10,653 nt of DNA, taken from positions 1 through 10,653 of the forward strand of contig WTAK01000480.1 in assembly GCA_013139625.1 (NCBI GenBank), written 5' to 3'. The translations under genes were made by a program, and so were the position numbers. Source of the stretch: Candidatus Delongbacteria bacterium. Lineage in GTDB: Bacteria; UBA4055. The notes below the pieces were generated by a model. It saw only the letters and a program-made list of their open reading frames with translations. It was not told the DNA's origin and did not search any database. This document shows positions 1-7,676 of the stretch, piece by piece (within the stretch, counting starts at the first letter, position 1; every line of letters begins with the position of its first letter).

Positions 1-1
1 A

Positions 2-2158
2 TTAAATTTATTCTCTGAAGGCGCAACGATTCCATTTATAGCTAGATACCGAAAGGAAATGACAGGCGGACTCGATGAAAATCAACTTAGGCTCATTGAT
101 GAACGGGCAGGTTATTTAAAATCTTTGAACGATCGAAAGACTACTGTAATTAAAACAATTACCGAATTGGGTAAGCTTACTCCTGAATTGTCGGCAAAGA
201 TAGAAAAATGTCTTTCATTGACAGAACTTGAAGATATTTATCTGCCTTATAAACCTAAAAGGAAGACGAAAGCTTCCGTAGCAAAAGAAAAAGGTCTTGA
301 GCCTTTAGCTTTATTTATTCTGAATAATCCAAATTTCTCAGGAGATTTCAACTCTGTATGCACGTCATATGTCAGTGTGGATAAAGACGTTAATAGTATA
401 GAAGATGCAATAAATGGAGCTATGGATATCTTGGCTGAAATGATATCCGAGCACGCTTCAGTGAGAAAATTCTGTCGAGAATATTTACAGAATCGGAGTA
501 GTATTATCTCTGCAAAGGCTAAAGAAAAAGTCAAAAAGAAAGTAGATGATGAAGATGAGCCACCGACAGGTGGCAGCTACTCTCAGCAATCAGAGAAGAA
601 AGCAAAAGATGTTTATCAAATATATCATGATTTTAAAGTCAATATACGAACTATAAAGCCTCATCAGATACTTGCAATTAACAGGGGAGAAACAGAGGGG
701 TTGCTGAAGATCAAGCTTGATTACGATAAAGATTTTTTATCCAATGCTATACGAAGAACATTTTTCAAAACTAACAGATCATATTTCAACGAAATGATAG
801 AAGATATAATCAAGAATAGTTGGAAAAGATTGCTTTATCCTTCACTCGAAAGAGAAATTAGAAAAGAGCTGACTGAAAAGGCAGAACTTCATGCAGTGGA
901 AGTATTTGCGGCAAACTTACGCCAATTACTTCTTCAACCACCTTTGCTAAACAATGTGATCATGGGAATTGATCCGGGATTCATATCTGGCTGTAAAATT
1001 GCAGTGATAGATCCAACAGGAAAATATCTCTACGGAAATACGATGTACCCTCATCCTCCACAGAGAAAATTATCTCAAGCTGTAGAACTTATGCTCAGCG
1101 CTATCAAGAAGTATAAAGTTCAAGTAATAGCTATAGGCAACGGGACTGCCAGCCGTGAAACTGAGGCAATAGTAGCAACTATGATCAAAGAGAATGAACT
1201 TGAATGTAAATATTTAATAGTCAATGAGGCAGGAGCATCTGTTTACTCAGCATCAAAGATCGCTCAGGAGGAATTTCCTGATCTTGAAGCTGCTCAGAGA
1301 GGTAATATATCCATAGCAAGAAGAGTTCTTGATCCTTTGGCTGAACTTGTAAAGATCGATCCTAAGTCTATAGGTGTCGGATTATATCAGCACGATATAA
1401 ATCAAAAGGTTTTGGCTTCAAGACTTAATACAGTCGTTGAATCGGTAGTAAATCATGTCGGTGTAGATATAAATACAGCTTCATCACCTTTACTTTGTCA
1501 AGTATCCGGTATAACTAAAAGATCAGCTGATAAGATCATCAACCTTCGAAACGAGAAAGGTAATTATAAAAGCAGGGCAGAGCTAAAGAAGATAACCAAA
1601 ATGACTCCTAAAGCTTTTGAACAGTGTGCGGGATTCTTGAATATAAATAATGGTATCAATCCTCTGGATGTTACGTTTATACATCCTGAAAGTTATGCTG
1701 CAGTAGATAAATTGCTGGCGATTTATGATCTACAATCTGAAAAGATTGATAAACCTGAGATAATAGAAGTAATTCGTAATATAAAACCTGATAAAAAGCT
1801 TGCAGAGAAAATTGGTGTTGGACTTCCAACTTTACAGGATATTTTGGAAAACCTATTGAAACCAGGGCGTGATCCTAGAGAGGATCTATCAAAACCTATT
1901 CTTCGTAGTGATGTGCTGAAAACTGATGATCTTAGCGTAGGAATGAAACTTAAAGGTACGGTGAGGAACATAGTTGATTTTGGAGCTTTTATTGATATTG
2001 GGATCAAACAAGATGCGTTAGTTCATATTTCTCAGATGGCAGATAAATTCGTAAAGAACCCATTGGATATTGTCAAAGTCGGGGATATTGTTGATGTAAC
2101 TATATTTTCAATTGATAAAGAAAAAGGGCGTGTAGGTCTAAGCATGAAAAAGAATTAA
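2..2158 (+). CDS. tex: Tex-family RNA-binding transcription accessory protein (5'-truncated)
   Basis: Cytoplasmic nucleic-acid-binding protein of the Tex/Spt6-like family, implicated in transcription and RNA metabolism. The frame is open from nt 2 and encodes a Tex-N sequence (EGATIPFIARYRKEMTGG) before the ATG at 59, so the true start lies left of the window and 59 is an internal Met. Counting from that Met: a Tex-N helical region with YLPYKPKRKTKASVAKEKG near 60-80; a YqgF/RNase H-like domain from about 302 (GIDPG, then GNGTASRETE and EAGASVYSAS); the hallmark LAELVKIDPKSIGVG near 430; helix-hairpin-helix segments around 480-530; and a C-terminal S1 domain from about 631 (GTVRNIVDFGAFIDIG, LVHISQM). 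A charged, low-complexity linker (KKKVDDEDEPPTGG) near residues 158-185 looks longer than in familiar Tex proteins. The gene converges on uup, with 26 bp between the two stops. The family call is secure; about 20 or more N-terminal residues are missing. Confidence 0.96.
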   Translation, partial: LNLFSEGATIPFIARYRKEMTGGLDENQLRLIDERAGYLKSLNDRKTTVIKTITELGKLTPELSAKIEKCLSLTELEDIYLPYKPKRKTKASVAKEKGLEPLALFILNNPNFSGDFNSVCTSYVSVDKDVNSIEDAINGAMDILAEMISEHASVRKFCREYLQNRSSIISAKAKEKVKKKVDDEDEPPTGGSYSQQSEKKAKDVYQIYHDFKVNIRTIKPHQILAINRGETEGLLKIKLDYDKDFLSNAIRRTFFKTNRSYFNEMIEDIIKNSWKRLLYPSLEREIRKELTEKAELHAVEVFAANLRQLLLQPPLLNNVIMGIDPGFISGCKIAVIDPTGKYLYGNTMYPHPPQRKLSQAVELMLSAIKKYKVQVIAIGNGTASRETEAIVATMIKENELECKYLIVNEAGASVYSASKIAQEEFPDLEAAQRGNISIARRVLDPLAELVKIDPKSIGVGLYQHDINQKVLASRLNTVVESVVNHVGVDINTASSPLLCQVSGITKRSADKIINLRNEKGNYKSRAELKKITKMTPKAFEQCAGFLNINNGINPLDVTFIHPESYAAVDKLLAIYDLQSEKIDKPEIIEVIRNIKPDKKLAEKIGVGLPTLQDILENLLKPGRDPREDLSKPILRSDVLKTDDLSVGMKLKGTVRNIVDFGAFIDIGIKQDALVHISQMADKFVKNPLDIVKVGDIVDVTIFSIDKEKGRVGLSMKKN

Positions 2159-2160
2159 CC

Positions 2161-2188
2161 GTAGGGTCGGGGTTCACCTCCGACCTAA
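2161..2188. repeat. GTAGGG palindrome/hairpin between convergent tex and uup
   Basis: GGTCGG (2165-2170) pairs with CCGACC (2180-2185). The stem extends inward by a G-T and a G-C pair to give 8 bp around a 5-nt loop (2173-2177). With one bulged G, the outer TA of GTAGGG (2162-2163) can also pair with TA at 2186-2187. The right arm overlaps the uup stop codon (2185-2187), and the hairpin begins 3-6 nt after the tex stop. It could act as a bidirectional 3'-end structure for both genes. There is no immediate T-run on either strand; on the minus strand a TTCTTTTT tract follows only after several bases. It is therefore not a textbook intrinsic terminator. Its GTAGGG opening matches the palindrome at 9995-10030. 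Confidence 0.6.
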
Positions 2189-3927
2189 ATCCCTTCCAGC
2201 TCTTCCCATCTTTCATATTTTTCAGGTAGAATAATATCAAGTTCAGCATGTCTGTTCTGAGCTTTTTTGATCTCTAAAACATCCAGTTTGAAGAATTTAG
2301 GATCAGACATAGTATTCATTAAGTCAGCCTGTTCAGTTTCAAGTTTTTCAATAAGAGCCGGCAGATCGGCAAGTTCATGTTTCTCTTTAAATGTTAGCTT
2401 TCTGACTTTTTGCTTTATCCTGACTTTTTTAGGCGATTGAGATTTATTTACTACTTCTTTTTTCTCTTTCCAGTTCTCGTAACCACCAATATACTCTCCG
2501 ATAGTTCCATCAGGTTGGAAAATAATAGAACTTGATACCACATTGTTTATAAATTCACGGTCATGGCTAACGATCAGCACTGTACCTGAAAATTCCACAA
2601 GTAAAGATTCAAGTAGTTCAAGAGTTTCTTGATCAAGATCGTTCGTAGGTTCATCAAGTACTAGAACATTAGCCGGTCTGGTAAAAAGTTTTGCTAAAAG
2701 AAGTCTGTTCTTTTCTCCACCGGATAAATTCTTTACCGGCGTGTTCATTCTTTCTTTTGAGGATAAGAAATCCTGAAGATAAGAGAAAATATGTCGTTGT
2801 TGCCCATTGAAATTTACAGAATCTTTTCCTTCAGCAATATTCACAAGAATAGATTCGTTTTCATTCAGAACTAATCTGGTTTGATCAAAATATGCAATTT
2901 CTAAATTAGCACCATGCTTAACACTGCCTTCCTGTGGTGTAAGTTCATTTAATAAAATTTTCAATAAAGTCGTTTTCCCACATCCGTTTGCACCTAAAAT
3001 TCCGATCTTGTCACCACGCATAATAGCAGTGCTGAATTTATTCAATATTTGTTTGTCGGGATATGAGAAAGTCAGGTCTTTAGCTATGATGACTTGCTTA
3101 CCACTTGCATTCGCCTGTTGAAGGGCAAAGCTTGAAGTGCCGGTAAATTCTCTACGTTGATCTCTTTCATTACGTAATTTTTTAAGAGCACGAACTCTAC
3201 CTTCATTTCTTGTACGTCTGGCTTTGATACCTTTTCTTATCCAGACCTCTTCAATTGCTAGCTTTTTATCAAAGATACGATTTTCTTCTTCTTCGATTGC
3301 TAGATCAGATTGTCGATATTCTAAGAAGGTATTATAATCAGTTTTCCATCCACGGATATTGCCACGATCAAGTTCATGTATCGAAGTTGCAACTTTTTGC
3401 AAGAAAGCTCTATCATGGGTTACAAAGACTAAAGTTTTATTATACTTGGCAAAGAAATTTTCAAGCCAAATAATAGAATTCACATCGAGATGATTTGTAG
3501 GTTCATCCAATAAAAGTATATCAGGTTCTTTTACAAGTTCACGAGCAATAATAGTTCGTCTTTTTAATCCAACAGAGAGTTCTTCATAGTTTTGTGTTGG
3601 ATCGAGATCCAGTTTTGTAATAACCTTATCGATGAGTGGTGTATTATTTGTCCATTTATCAACAGCTTCTGATATGATCTGATGTACTGTGCCGGTCATT
3701 TCTGGGATGTCCTGACTCAGATAACCAGTAGTTATTCCTTTTTTTCGAATAACTTCACCTGAATTAGCATCAAGAGAACCATGAACTATCTTTAGTAGGG
3801 TAGACTTGCCTGATCCATTACGGCCTAGTAAGCAGATCCTGTCATTTTCATTAATTTGAAAATTAGTTCCACTTAGGACATCATCGCCACCGAAAGAGAT
3901 AAATATGTTGTTTAGCTTTATTAGCAT
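2185..3927 (-). CDS. uup: ABC-F ATPase, Uup type
   Basis: Soluble ABC-F protein with two ATPase cassettes and no membrane domain. ABC-F proteins act on the ribosome, and Uup has also been linked to DNA-repair and replication intermediates. Cassette 1: Walker A GRNGSGKS (35-42), signature LSVG (117-120), Walker B LLLDE with DEPTNHLD (141-148), H171. A linker contains WIRKGIKARRTRNEGRVRAL (229-248), which is diagnostic for Uup. Cassette 2: Walker A GANGCGKT (312-319), LSGGE (401-405), DEPTNDLD (425-432), H455. A basic and then coiled-coil C-terminal domain (about 500-580, ending ERWEELE) matches the Uup DNA-binding tail. The 580-aa length is slightly below that of E. coli Uup. The start is fixed by the family N-terminus (MLIKLNNIFISFGG), although no Shine-Dalgarno site precedes it. 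It lies 51 bp after the LytTR gene, so it may be the last gene of that unit or have its own promoter. Oddity: the first signature is LSVG rather than LSGG. Confidence 0.95.
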   Translation of the reverse strand: MLIKLNNIFISFGGDDVLSGTNFQINENDRICLLGRNGSGKSTLLKIVHGSLDANSGEVIRKKGITTGYLSQDIPEMTGTVHQIISEAVDKWTNNTPLIDKVITKLDLDPTQNYEELSVGLKRRTIIARELVKEPDILLLDEPTNHLDVNSIIWLENFFAKYNKTLVFVTHDRAFLQKVATSIHELDRGNIRGWKTDYNTFLEYRQSDLAIEEEENRIFDKKLAIEEVWIRKGIKARRTRNEGRVRALKKLRNERDQRREFTGTSSFALQQANASGKQVIIAKDLTFSYPDKQILNKFSTAIMRGDKIGILGANGCGKTTLLKILLNELTPQEGSVKHGANLEIAYFDQTRLVLNENESILVNIAEGKDSVNFNGQQRHIFSYLQDFLSSKERMNTPVKNLSGGEKNRLLLAKLFTRPANVLVLDEPTNDLDQETLELLESLLVEFSGTVLIVSHDREFINNVVSSSIIFQPDGTIGEYIGGYENWKEKKEVVNKSQSPKKVRIKQKVRKLTFKEKHELADLPALIEKLETEQADLMNTMSDPKFFKLDVLEIKKAQNRHAELDIILPEKYERWEELEGI

Positions 3928-3978
3928 AGAACAGGGAATAAAAGAAAAAGTAATATGAAAACCAAGATAAATCGGGAA

Positions 3979-4725
3979 TTAATCCTTCAGCAATTTATCT
4001 TTGCAGCTCCGGCTCACAGGAACTTCTGTCTTTTTCTTGTCGTTCAAGACTGCAATATATTTCCCTCCGAACCACTTTTTAAGTTTCTTAAGATGATCCA
4101 CATTGATAATATATCCTCTATGAATACGAATAAAATTATCAGGCAACCTTTCCTCAAGTGAAGCCAAAGAATCGTTTAAGATATATTCATCATCAAAAGT
4201 AAAAATAGAAGTATATTTGTTATCAGCCTTAAAATAGAAAGTATCTTTAAGATTTACAAAGAGAACTTCATCACCGATCTTAATATGTATCCTTGATAAT
4301 GTACCTTGTTGATTCTGCAATTGCTCAAGAAGATTATTTATCTTGTTCTTAAATGGGTCATCAGAGCCACTTGTCATATTATTCAATTTGTCAATAGCTT
4401 TGGCTAGTCGGTCATCTTCAATAGGTTTTAAAAGATAATCTATAGAGTTGGTTTCAAAAGCTTTTAAAGCATATTCATCATAGGCAGTAGTAAATATAAC
4501 AATAGGCATATAATCAATATCTTGAAGAACTTCAAAACCCGTTTTTCCCGGCATTTGAATATCAAGGAAAATAAGATCAGGTTTTAACTCATTTATTTTT
4601 TCAACAGCTTCAATACCATTCTCCGCAGTACCGATCACTTCAATTTCATCGAAATTTTCCAGTAGCTTTAATAAACCTTGCTGTGAAAGCTCTTCATCTT
4701 CAATTACTAATGTTTTGTATGGCAT
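3979..4725 (-). CDS. LytTR-family response regulator
   Basis: Cytoplasmic two-component response regulator of the AlgR/AgrA/LytR type, which binds direct-repeat DNA through a LytTR beta domain. Receiver domain at residues 1-120: acidic pair E9/D10, phospho-acceptor D55 in FLDIQMPG, T80 (FTTAYDEYAL), K100 in YLLKP. After a helical linker rich in Q and N comes the LytTR domain, about 147-245, with FYFKADNKYTSIFT, FIRIHRGYIINVDHL and VPVSR. The 248-aa length is typical. The start is supported by AGGAA at 4735-4731, 5 nt before the ATG. The adjacent upstream LytS-type kinase is the expected partner, ending 56 bp before. Targets cannot be read from the window; such pairs often autoregulate, but no convincing LytTR direct repeat was recognised here. 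The family call is very firm, the biological output unknown. Confidence 0.96.
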   Translation of the reverse strand: MPYKTLVIEDEELSQQGLLKLLENFDEIEVIGTAENGIEAVEKINELKPDLIFLDIQMPGKTGFEVLQDIDYMPIVIFTTAYDEYALKAFETNSIDYLLKPIEDDRLAKAIDKLNNMTSGSDDPFKNKINNLLEQLQNQQGTLSRIHIKIGDEVLFVNLKDTFYFKADNKYTSIFTFDDEYILNDSLASLEERLPDNFIRIHRGYIINVDHLKKLKKWFGGKYIAVLNDKKKTEVPVSRSCKDKLLKD

Positions 4726-4781
4726 AACGTTTCCTATGTTTTAATTCGATATCGGGAAGGCGTAGGAGCATTCCCTTACGG
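4726..4781. other. Kinase-regulator intergenic spacer
   Basis: This 56-bp gap within the presumed kinase-regulator operon holds the regulator's AGGAA ribosome site and, 1 nt after the kinase stop, a small imperfect hairpin (annotated separately). No convincing promoter was seen, so the regulator is probably expressed from the transcript that carries the kinase. Confidence 0.5.
4761..4780. repeat. Imperfect 20-nt hairpin after the kinase stop
   Basis: CGTAGGAG (4761-4768) faces CCCTTACG (4773-4780) around the loop CATT. There are six Watson-Crick pairs, one G-T pair and one A-C mismatch. It starts 1 nt beyond the kinase stop codon on the minus strand. The arms resemble a decayed GTAGGGG...CCCCTAC palindrome like the one at 9995-10030. 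Without a T-run it is unlikely to be a strong terminator. It may tune the kinase:regulator ratio or be a passive repeat relic. Confidence 0.4.
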
Positions 4782-6542
4782 TTACACAATCTTAGGGATT
4801 TGAATTTTGACTTCATATCCATCTTTTTTATTTATTTCAAAAAGATAATCTTTTTTAAACATTAATTCCAAACGTTCCTTAATACTAGTCAATCCAAAGC
4901 CAGTACCATTTCCGTTAGTTGAAACACCTTTACCGTTATCTTTTACCCTGATTTCGATAGTGTCTTTAGAAATTTCTTCACAAGTGATCTCGATCTTGCC
5001 ACCTTCGATATTATCGGCTATTCCATGCTTAATACTATTCTCTACTAAAGGTTGAATAAGCAAAGGAGGCAGCTTGATGCTATAAAGAATATCTGGAATG
5101 TTAAGATCGAACTCGAGACGTTTTCCAAATCTGATCTTCTCAAGTTCAAGATACTTTTTAGCAATAGATATTTCTTCATCCAGTGTTACAAATTGATTTT
5201 TAGAAGTTCTTAGTGCATACCTGAACAGTCCCGAAATGTTTTGTAGCATTTTCTTAGCATTTCCAGGATTGATATCGATCAATGTAGAAATAGAACTTAA
5301 TGAGTTGAAGAAAAAATGTGGATTGATTTTTGATTCTAATGAAGATAATTCAGCTCTAACTCTTCGTTTATCCAGTCTAAGTTCGTTGATCTTCCTACGT
5401 TTAAGTTTCCCGTAAGTAAGAAAATACATTAAAGCAAAAAGGAATATGAATCCAGCAACATAAATATATCGTTTAAACTTTTCTTTTTGTAGTCTATAGT
5501 TAGACTCCATTTCTTTTTTAGAAAGTTCATAGTCGATCTCAATTTTAGCAAGAGATGAACTTAAAATTGAAATATCTGCTGAATATGAATGGAAAAGCAT
5601 ATAGTATTTGTTTGCATTCTCAAAATCTTTCAAAAGATTATATAAACCATAAAGTCCGAAGTAGCAATCTTTTATCATTCTCTCACTTTTAATTTTAATC
5701 GAGATCTTTAAGCTTATTTCAAGGTACGCTAATGCTTCATCATAATTTCCAAAGACTTTACTCATTGAAGCTAAATTGAAATAAATTACAGAAAGATCTA
5801 AAGGTGATCGATATTCTTTATATAATTTTTCAGCTTTTTTGTATCCTTCAAATGCTAATTTATAATTACCAAGCATTTCATTTAAGTCTCCGATAGCATT
5901 ATAGCACCTTCCTAAGCTTGTATAGCTTTCTATCTCCTCATAAAGTTTCAATGCTTGATCATTATATTCAAGAGCTTTATGATATTCGAATTTACCTCTT
6001 ACAGCTATAGCCATATTATACAGAGAATTAGCTTGCAGTTGCTTCTTCTCGTACTTCTTTGCGATATCAAGAGCAAGTACGCTATATTCAAAGAATTTAT
6101 CATAATCTTTCATTGCTTTATAAGTTTTACCCATTCTGCTGTAGATAGAATACAATTCTATGTCTTTATCGGAAGATTTTATGATTTTTACAGTTTCTAA
6201 GAAGTAACTTAAAGCTTCAGCATAGTTGCCTGAATTGGCATAAATACCTGCAAGAGTTGAGTGTGAATTTACGATACCTTGCTCATAGTTAATCTCTTTT
6301 GAAAGATCTCTTGCTTGTAATAGATATGCAATACCTTTTTCCTGATTTTCTAATTTCATCTGATATCTTGACATTTGAAGAAGTATATTTACCTTTTCCT
6401 CACCTTCAACTATATCTAAAATATCTTCATGAGAATTTATCTTGTAACCATACTTCATTGATTGGGCAAATAATCCTGATGTGGAAGAAATGATCAATAA
6501 TAAGATCAAAGAATATGATATATAGTTATTACTTAATTTCAT
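4782..6542 (-). CDS. TPR-containing LytS/YehU-type sensor histidine kinase
   Basis: Inner-membrane sensor kinase expected to phosphorylate the LytTR regulator encoded next. Order of parts: an N-terminal signal peptide or anchor (about 1-27, hydrophobic core SLILLLIISS, ending LFAQS); six or so tetratricopeptide repeats from about 55 to 320, with recurring ANSGNYAEAL-, FEYHKAL- and FGNYDEAL-like turns; a charged helix (335-358); a single transmembrane helix (about 359-378); a short coiled coil; a His_kinase core with phospho-acceptor H409 in INPHFFFNSL; and a HATPase domain with N box PLVENSIKHG (498-507), DNGKG (535-539) and GTGFGL (546-551). All catalytic motifs are intact. The layout places the TPRs in the periplasm as a likely protein-binding sensor. 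GGAGAT, 6 nt before the ATG, lies inside the 3' end of the preceding gene, whose TGA overlaps this ATG (ATGA), implying translational coupling. The architecture is common in Bacteroidetes; the ligand is unknown. Confidence 0.95.
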   Translation of the reverse strand: MKLSNNYISYSLILLLIISSTSGLFAQSMKYGYKINSHEDILDIVEGEEKVNILLQMSRYQMKLENQEKGIAYLLQARDLSKEINYEQGIVNSHSTLAGIYANSGNYAEALSYFLETVKIIKSSDKDIELYSIYSRMGKTYKAMKDYDKFFEYSVLALDIAKKYEKKQLQANSLYNMAIAVRGKFEYHKALEYNDQALKLYEEIESYTSLGRCYNAIGDLNEMLGNYKLAFEGYKKAEKLYKEYRSPLDLSVIYFNLASMSKVFGNYDEALAYLEISLKISIKIKSERMIKDCYFGLYGLYNLLKDFENANKYYMLFHSYSADISILSSSLAKIEIDYELSKKEMESNYRLQKEKFKRYIYVAGFIFLFALMYFLTYGKLKRRKINELRLDKRRVRAELSSLESKINPHFFFNSLSSISTLIDINPGNAKKMLQNISGLFRYALRTSKNQFVTLDEEISIAKKYLELEKIRFGKRLEFDLNIPDILYSIKLPPLLIQPLVENSIKHGIADNIEGGKIEITCEEISKDTIEIRVKDNGKGVSTNGNGTGFGLTSIKERLELMFKKDYLFEINKKDGYEVKIQIPKIV

Positions 6543-7651
6543 TTTAATATCTCCGGTAAGTTCATCTTATAAACATCTACCTTTGATAGTTCAGGATTGA
6601 GTACTACAAGTTTATCGCCATAGATCTTAAAATTACCTAAGCGGGAAGTATTTTTTATGAAAAAAGATTTAATGTATTTTCCATTGTATTTAAAAACATC
6701 AAGAATTGCAGTATCGAAAGAATATTTGCTATAATCAACGCCTCTTCTTACCCAGATATTCCCTTGCCCGTCACAGAAGATGTTTTCGATATTTTCTTTA
6801 AGTCCAAGACTTTTTGAGAGAGGCAACTTGACTTCTTTAGCTCTTTTTAATTTTAGCTTAAACTCATCTTTAGTAACTGAGATCGAATCAGCTTTATTAT
6901 TTATAACGAACTGTAATTTCATGTTCATATCATAAGCAAAAATAGAGTACTTTTCAGTAGAAGTAACGCCCAGATATATTAAGTTATTTACCTTATTAAC
7001 AGCATGTGGGAACATAGTAATTTCAGGGTCGAAATTCATTTGATATAATGAATTAAAGAAGCTGCTGATAAGTTTTTTAGGATTAAAATATTTATCCACA
7101 AGTTTAAGATCAAGATTTACGTATAATTCCTTCCTTGCTACTAAATTAGTTTTGAATAGACCAATGATATTATTTTCATCAATAAATGAGATATCAATAG
7201 GAAGTTCATCATCCAACATGATCTTTCGTAAAACATCACCTTTTTTACTGATAGTTCTGTAACTTTTATCTTCAATGCAGGATACAAAGAGTGTATCGTT
7301 AAATAATGTGAAAGAGGAAATATTTGAGCTATCACAAATATTGTCATACTTACGTAAAAGTTCACCGTTTTTAAATACTTTTACTTTCTTAGAAAAATAC
7401 TCAAGCACATAAAGTTCATCTTTAGAGTTTAAGCAAGATTGTAATGGTAACCTTACTTCAGTACTGTCGATCGAGTAGATCTTTTCCAGATTAAGTTCTT
7501 CAGGTATAGAGTATTCCAGATTGACTATTCTTTTTAAAACTTTTTTCTCCTTAATCAAGCCTGAGCAGAAAACAAGAATTACGATCAATCCAATAATCAA
7601 TATGTACTTTATTATTTTTTTCATTTTATAAATATAATCCATTGTTTTCAT
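6539..7651 (-). CDS. Membrane-anchored or lipoprotein, 6-bladed beta-propeller-like
   Basis: No close family is certain. The protein has a lysine-rich N-terminus, a hydrophobic segment (about 13-28) and a cysteine at 29 (LVFCSG). That could be a lipobox, but Phe at -1 is atypical, so a simple membrane anchor is also possible. The rest is beta-rich, with blade-like units such as DELYVLEYFSKKVKVFKNGELL, SFTLFNDTLFVSC, GQGNIWVRRG and KIYGDKLVVLNPELSKVDVYKMN. These resemble the NHL-like or 6-bladed beta-propeller proteins frequent in Bacteroidetes. Three Met codons are candidate starts (7651, 7642, 7624). None has a good ribosome site; the one at 7624 (MKKIIKYILI) looks most natural for an export signal. 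The gene begins 25 bp (or 52 bp) after the ankyrin-MBL gene. It ends with TGA overlapping the ATG of the kinase gene, so it is probably co-translated with the kinase and could be its accessory sensor. That role is inferred from position. Confidence 0.75.
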   Translation of the reverse strand: MKTMDYIYKMKKIIKYILIIGLIVILVFCSGLIKEKKVLKRIVNLEYSIPEELNLEKIYSIDSTEVRLPLQSCLNSKDELYVLEYFSKKVKVFKNGELLRKYDNICDSSNISSFTLFNDTLFVSCIEDKSYRTISKKGDVLRKIMLDDELPIDISFIDENNIIGLFKTNLVARKELYVNLDLKLVDKYFNPKKLISSFFNSLYQMNFDPEITMFPHAVNKVNNLIYLGVTSTEKYSIFAYDMNMKLQFVINNKADSISVTKDEFKLKLKRAKEVKLPLSKSLGLKENIENIFCDGQGNIWVRRGVDYSKYSFDTAILDVFKYNGKYIKSFFIKNTSRLGNFKIYGDKLVVLNPELSKVDVYKMNLPEILK

Positions 7652-7676
7652 TAATACAGCATCAAAGTTTAATTTT

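Noticed and set aside
247..534. Minus-strand open frame of 95 codons inside tex, and a similar one at 1723-2007
   Set aside because: Both lie wholly within the conserved tex coding sequence, lack recognisable domains and show no upstream ribosome site. They are shadows of the tex codon pattern.
2159..2190. Textbook intrinsic terminator for tex or uup
   Set aside because: The hairpin is real, but no T-run follows directly on either strand, so I list it as a hairpin/repeat rather than as a demonstrated terminator.
3928..3978. A separate promoter for uup in the 51-bp gap after the LytTR gene
   Set aside because: The gap is AT-rich and gives several loose matches, but no -35/-10 pair stands out and no ribosome site is visible, so a promoter is not called.
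7622..7651. Assigning the propeller-gene start firmly to one Met, with a definite lipobox
   Set aside because: Three Met codons compete without a clear ribosome site, and Phe precedes the candidate lipid-modified Cys, so neither the start nor lipidation can be fixed from sequence.
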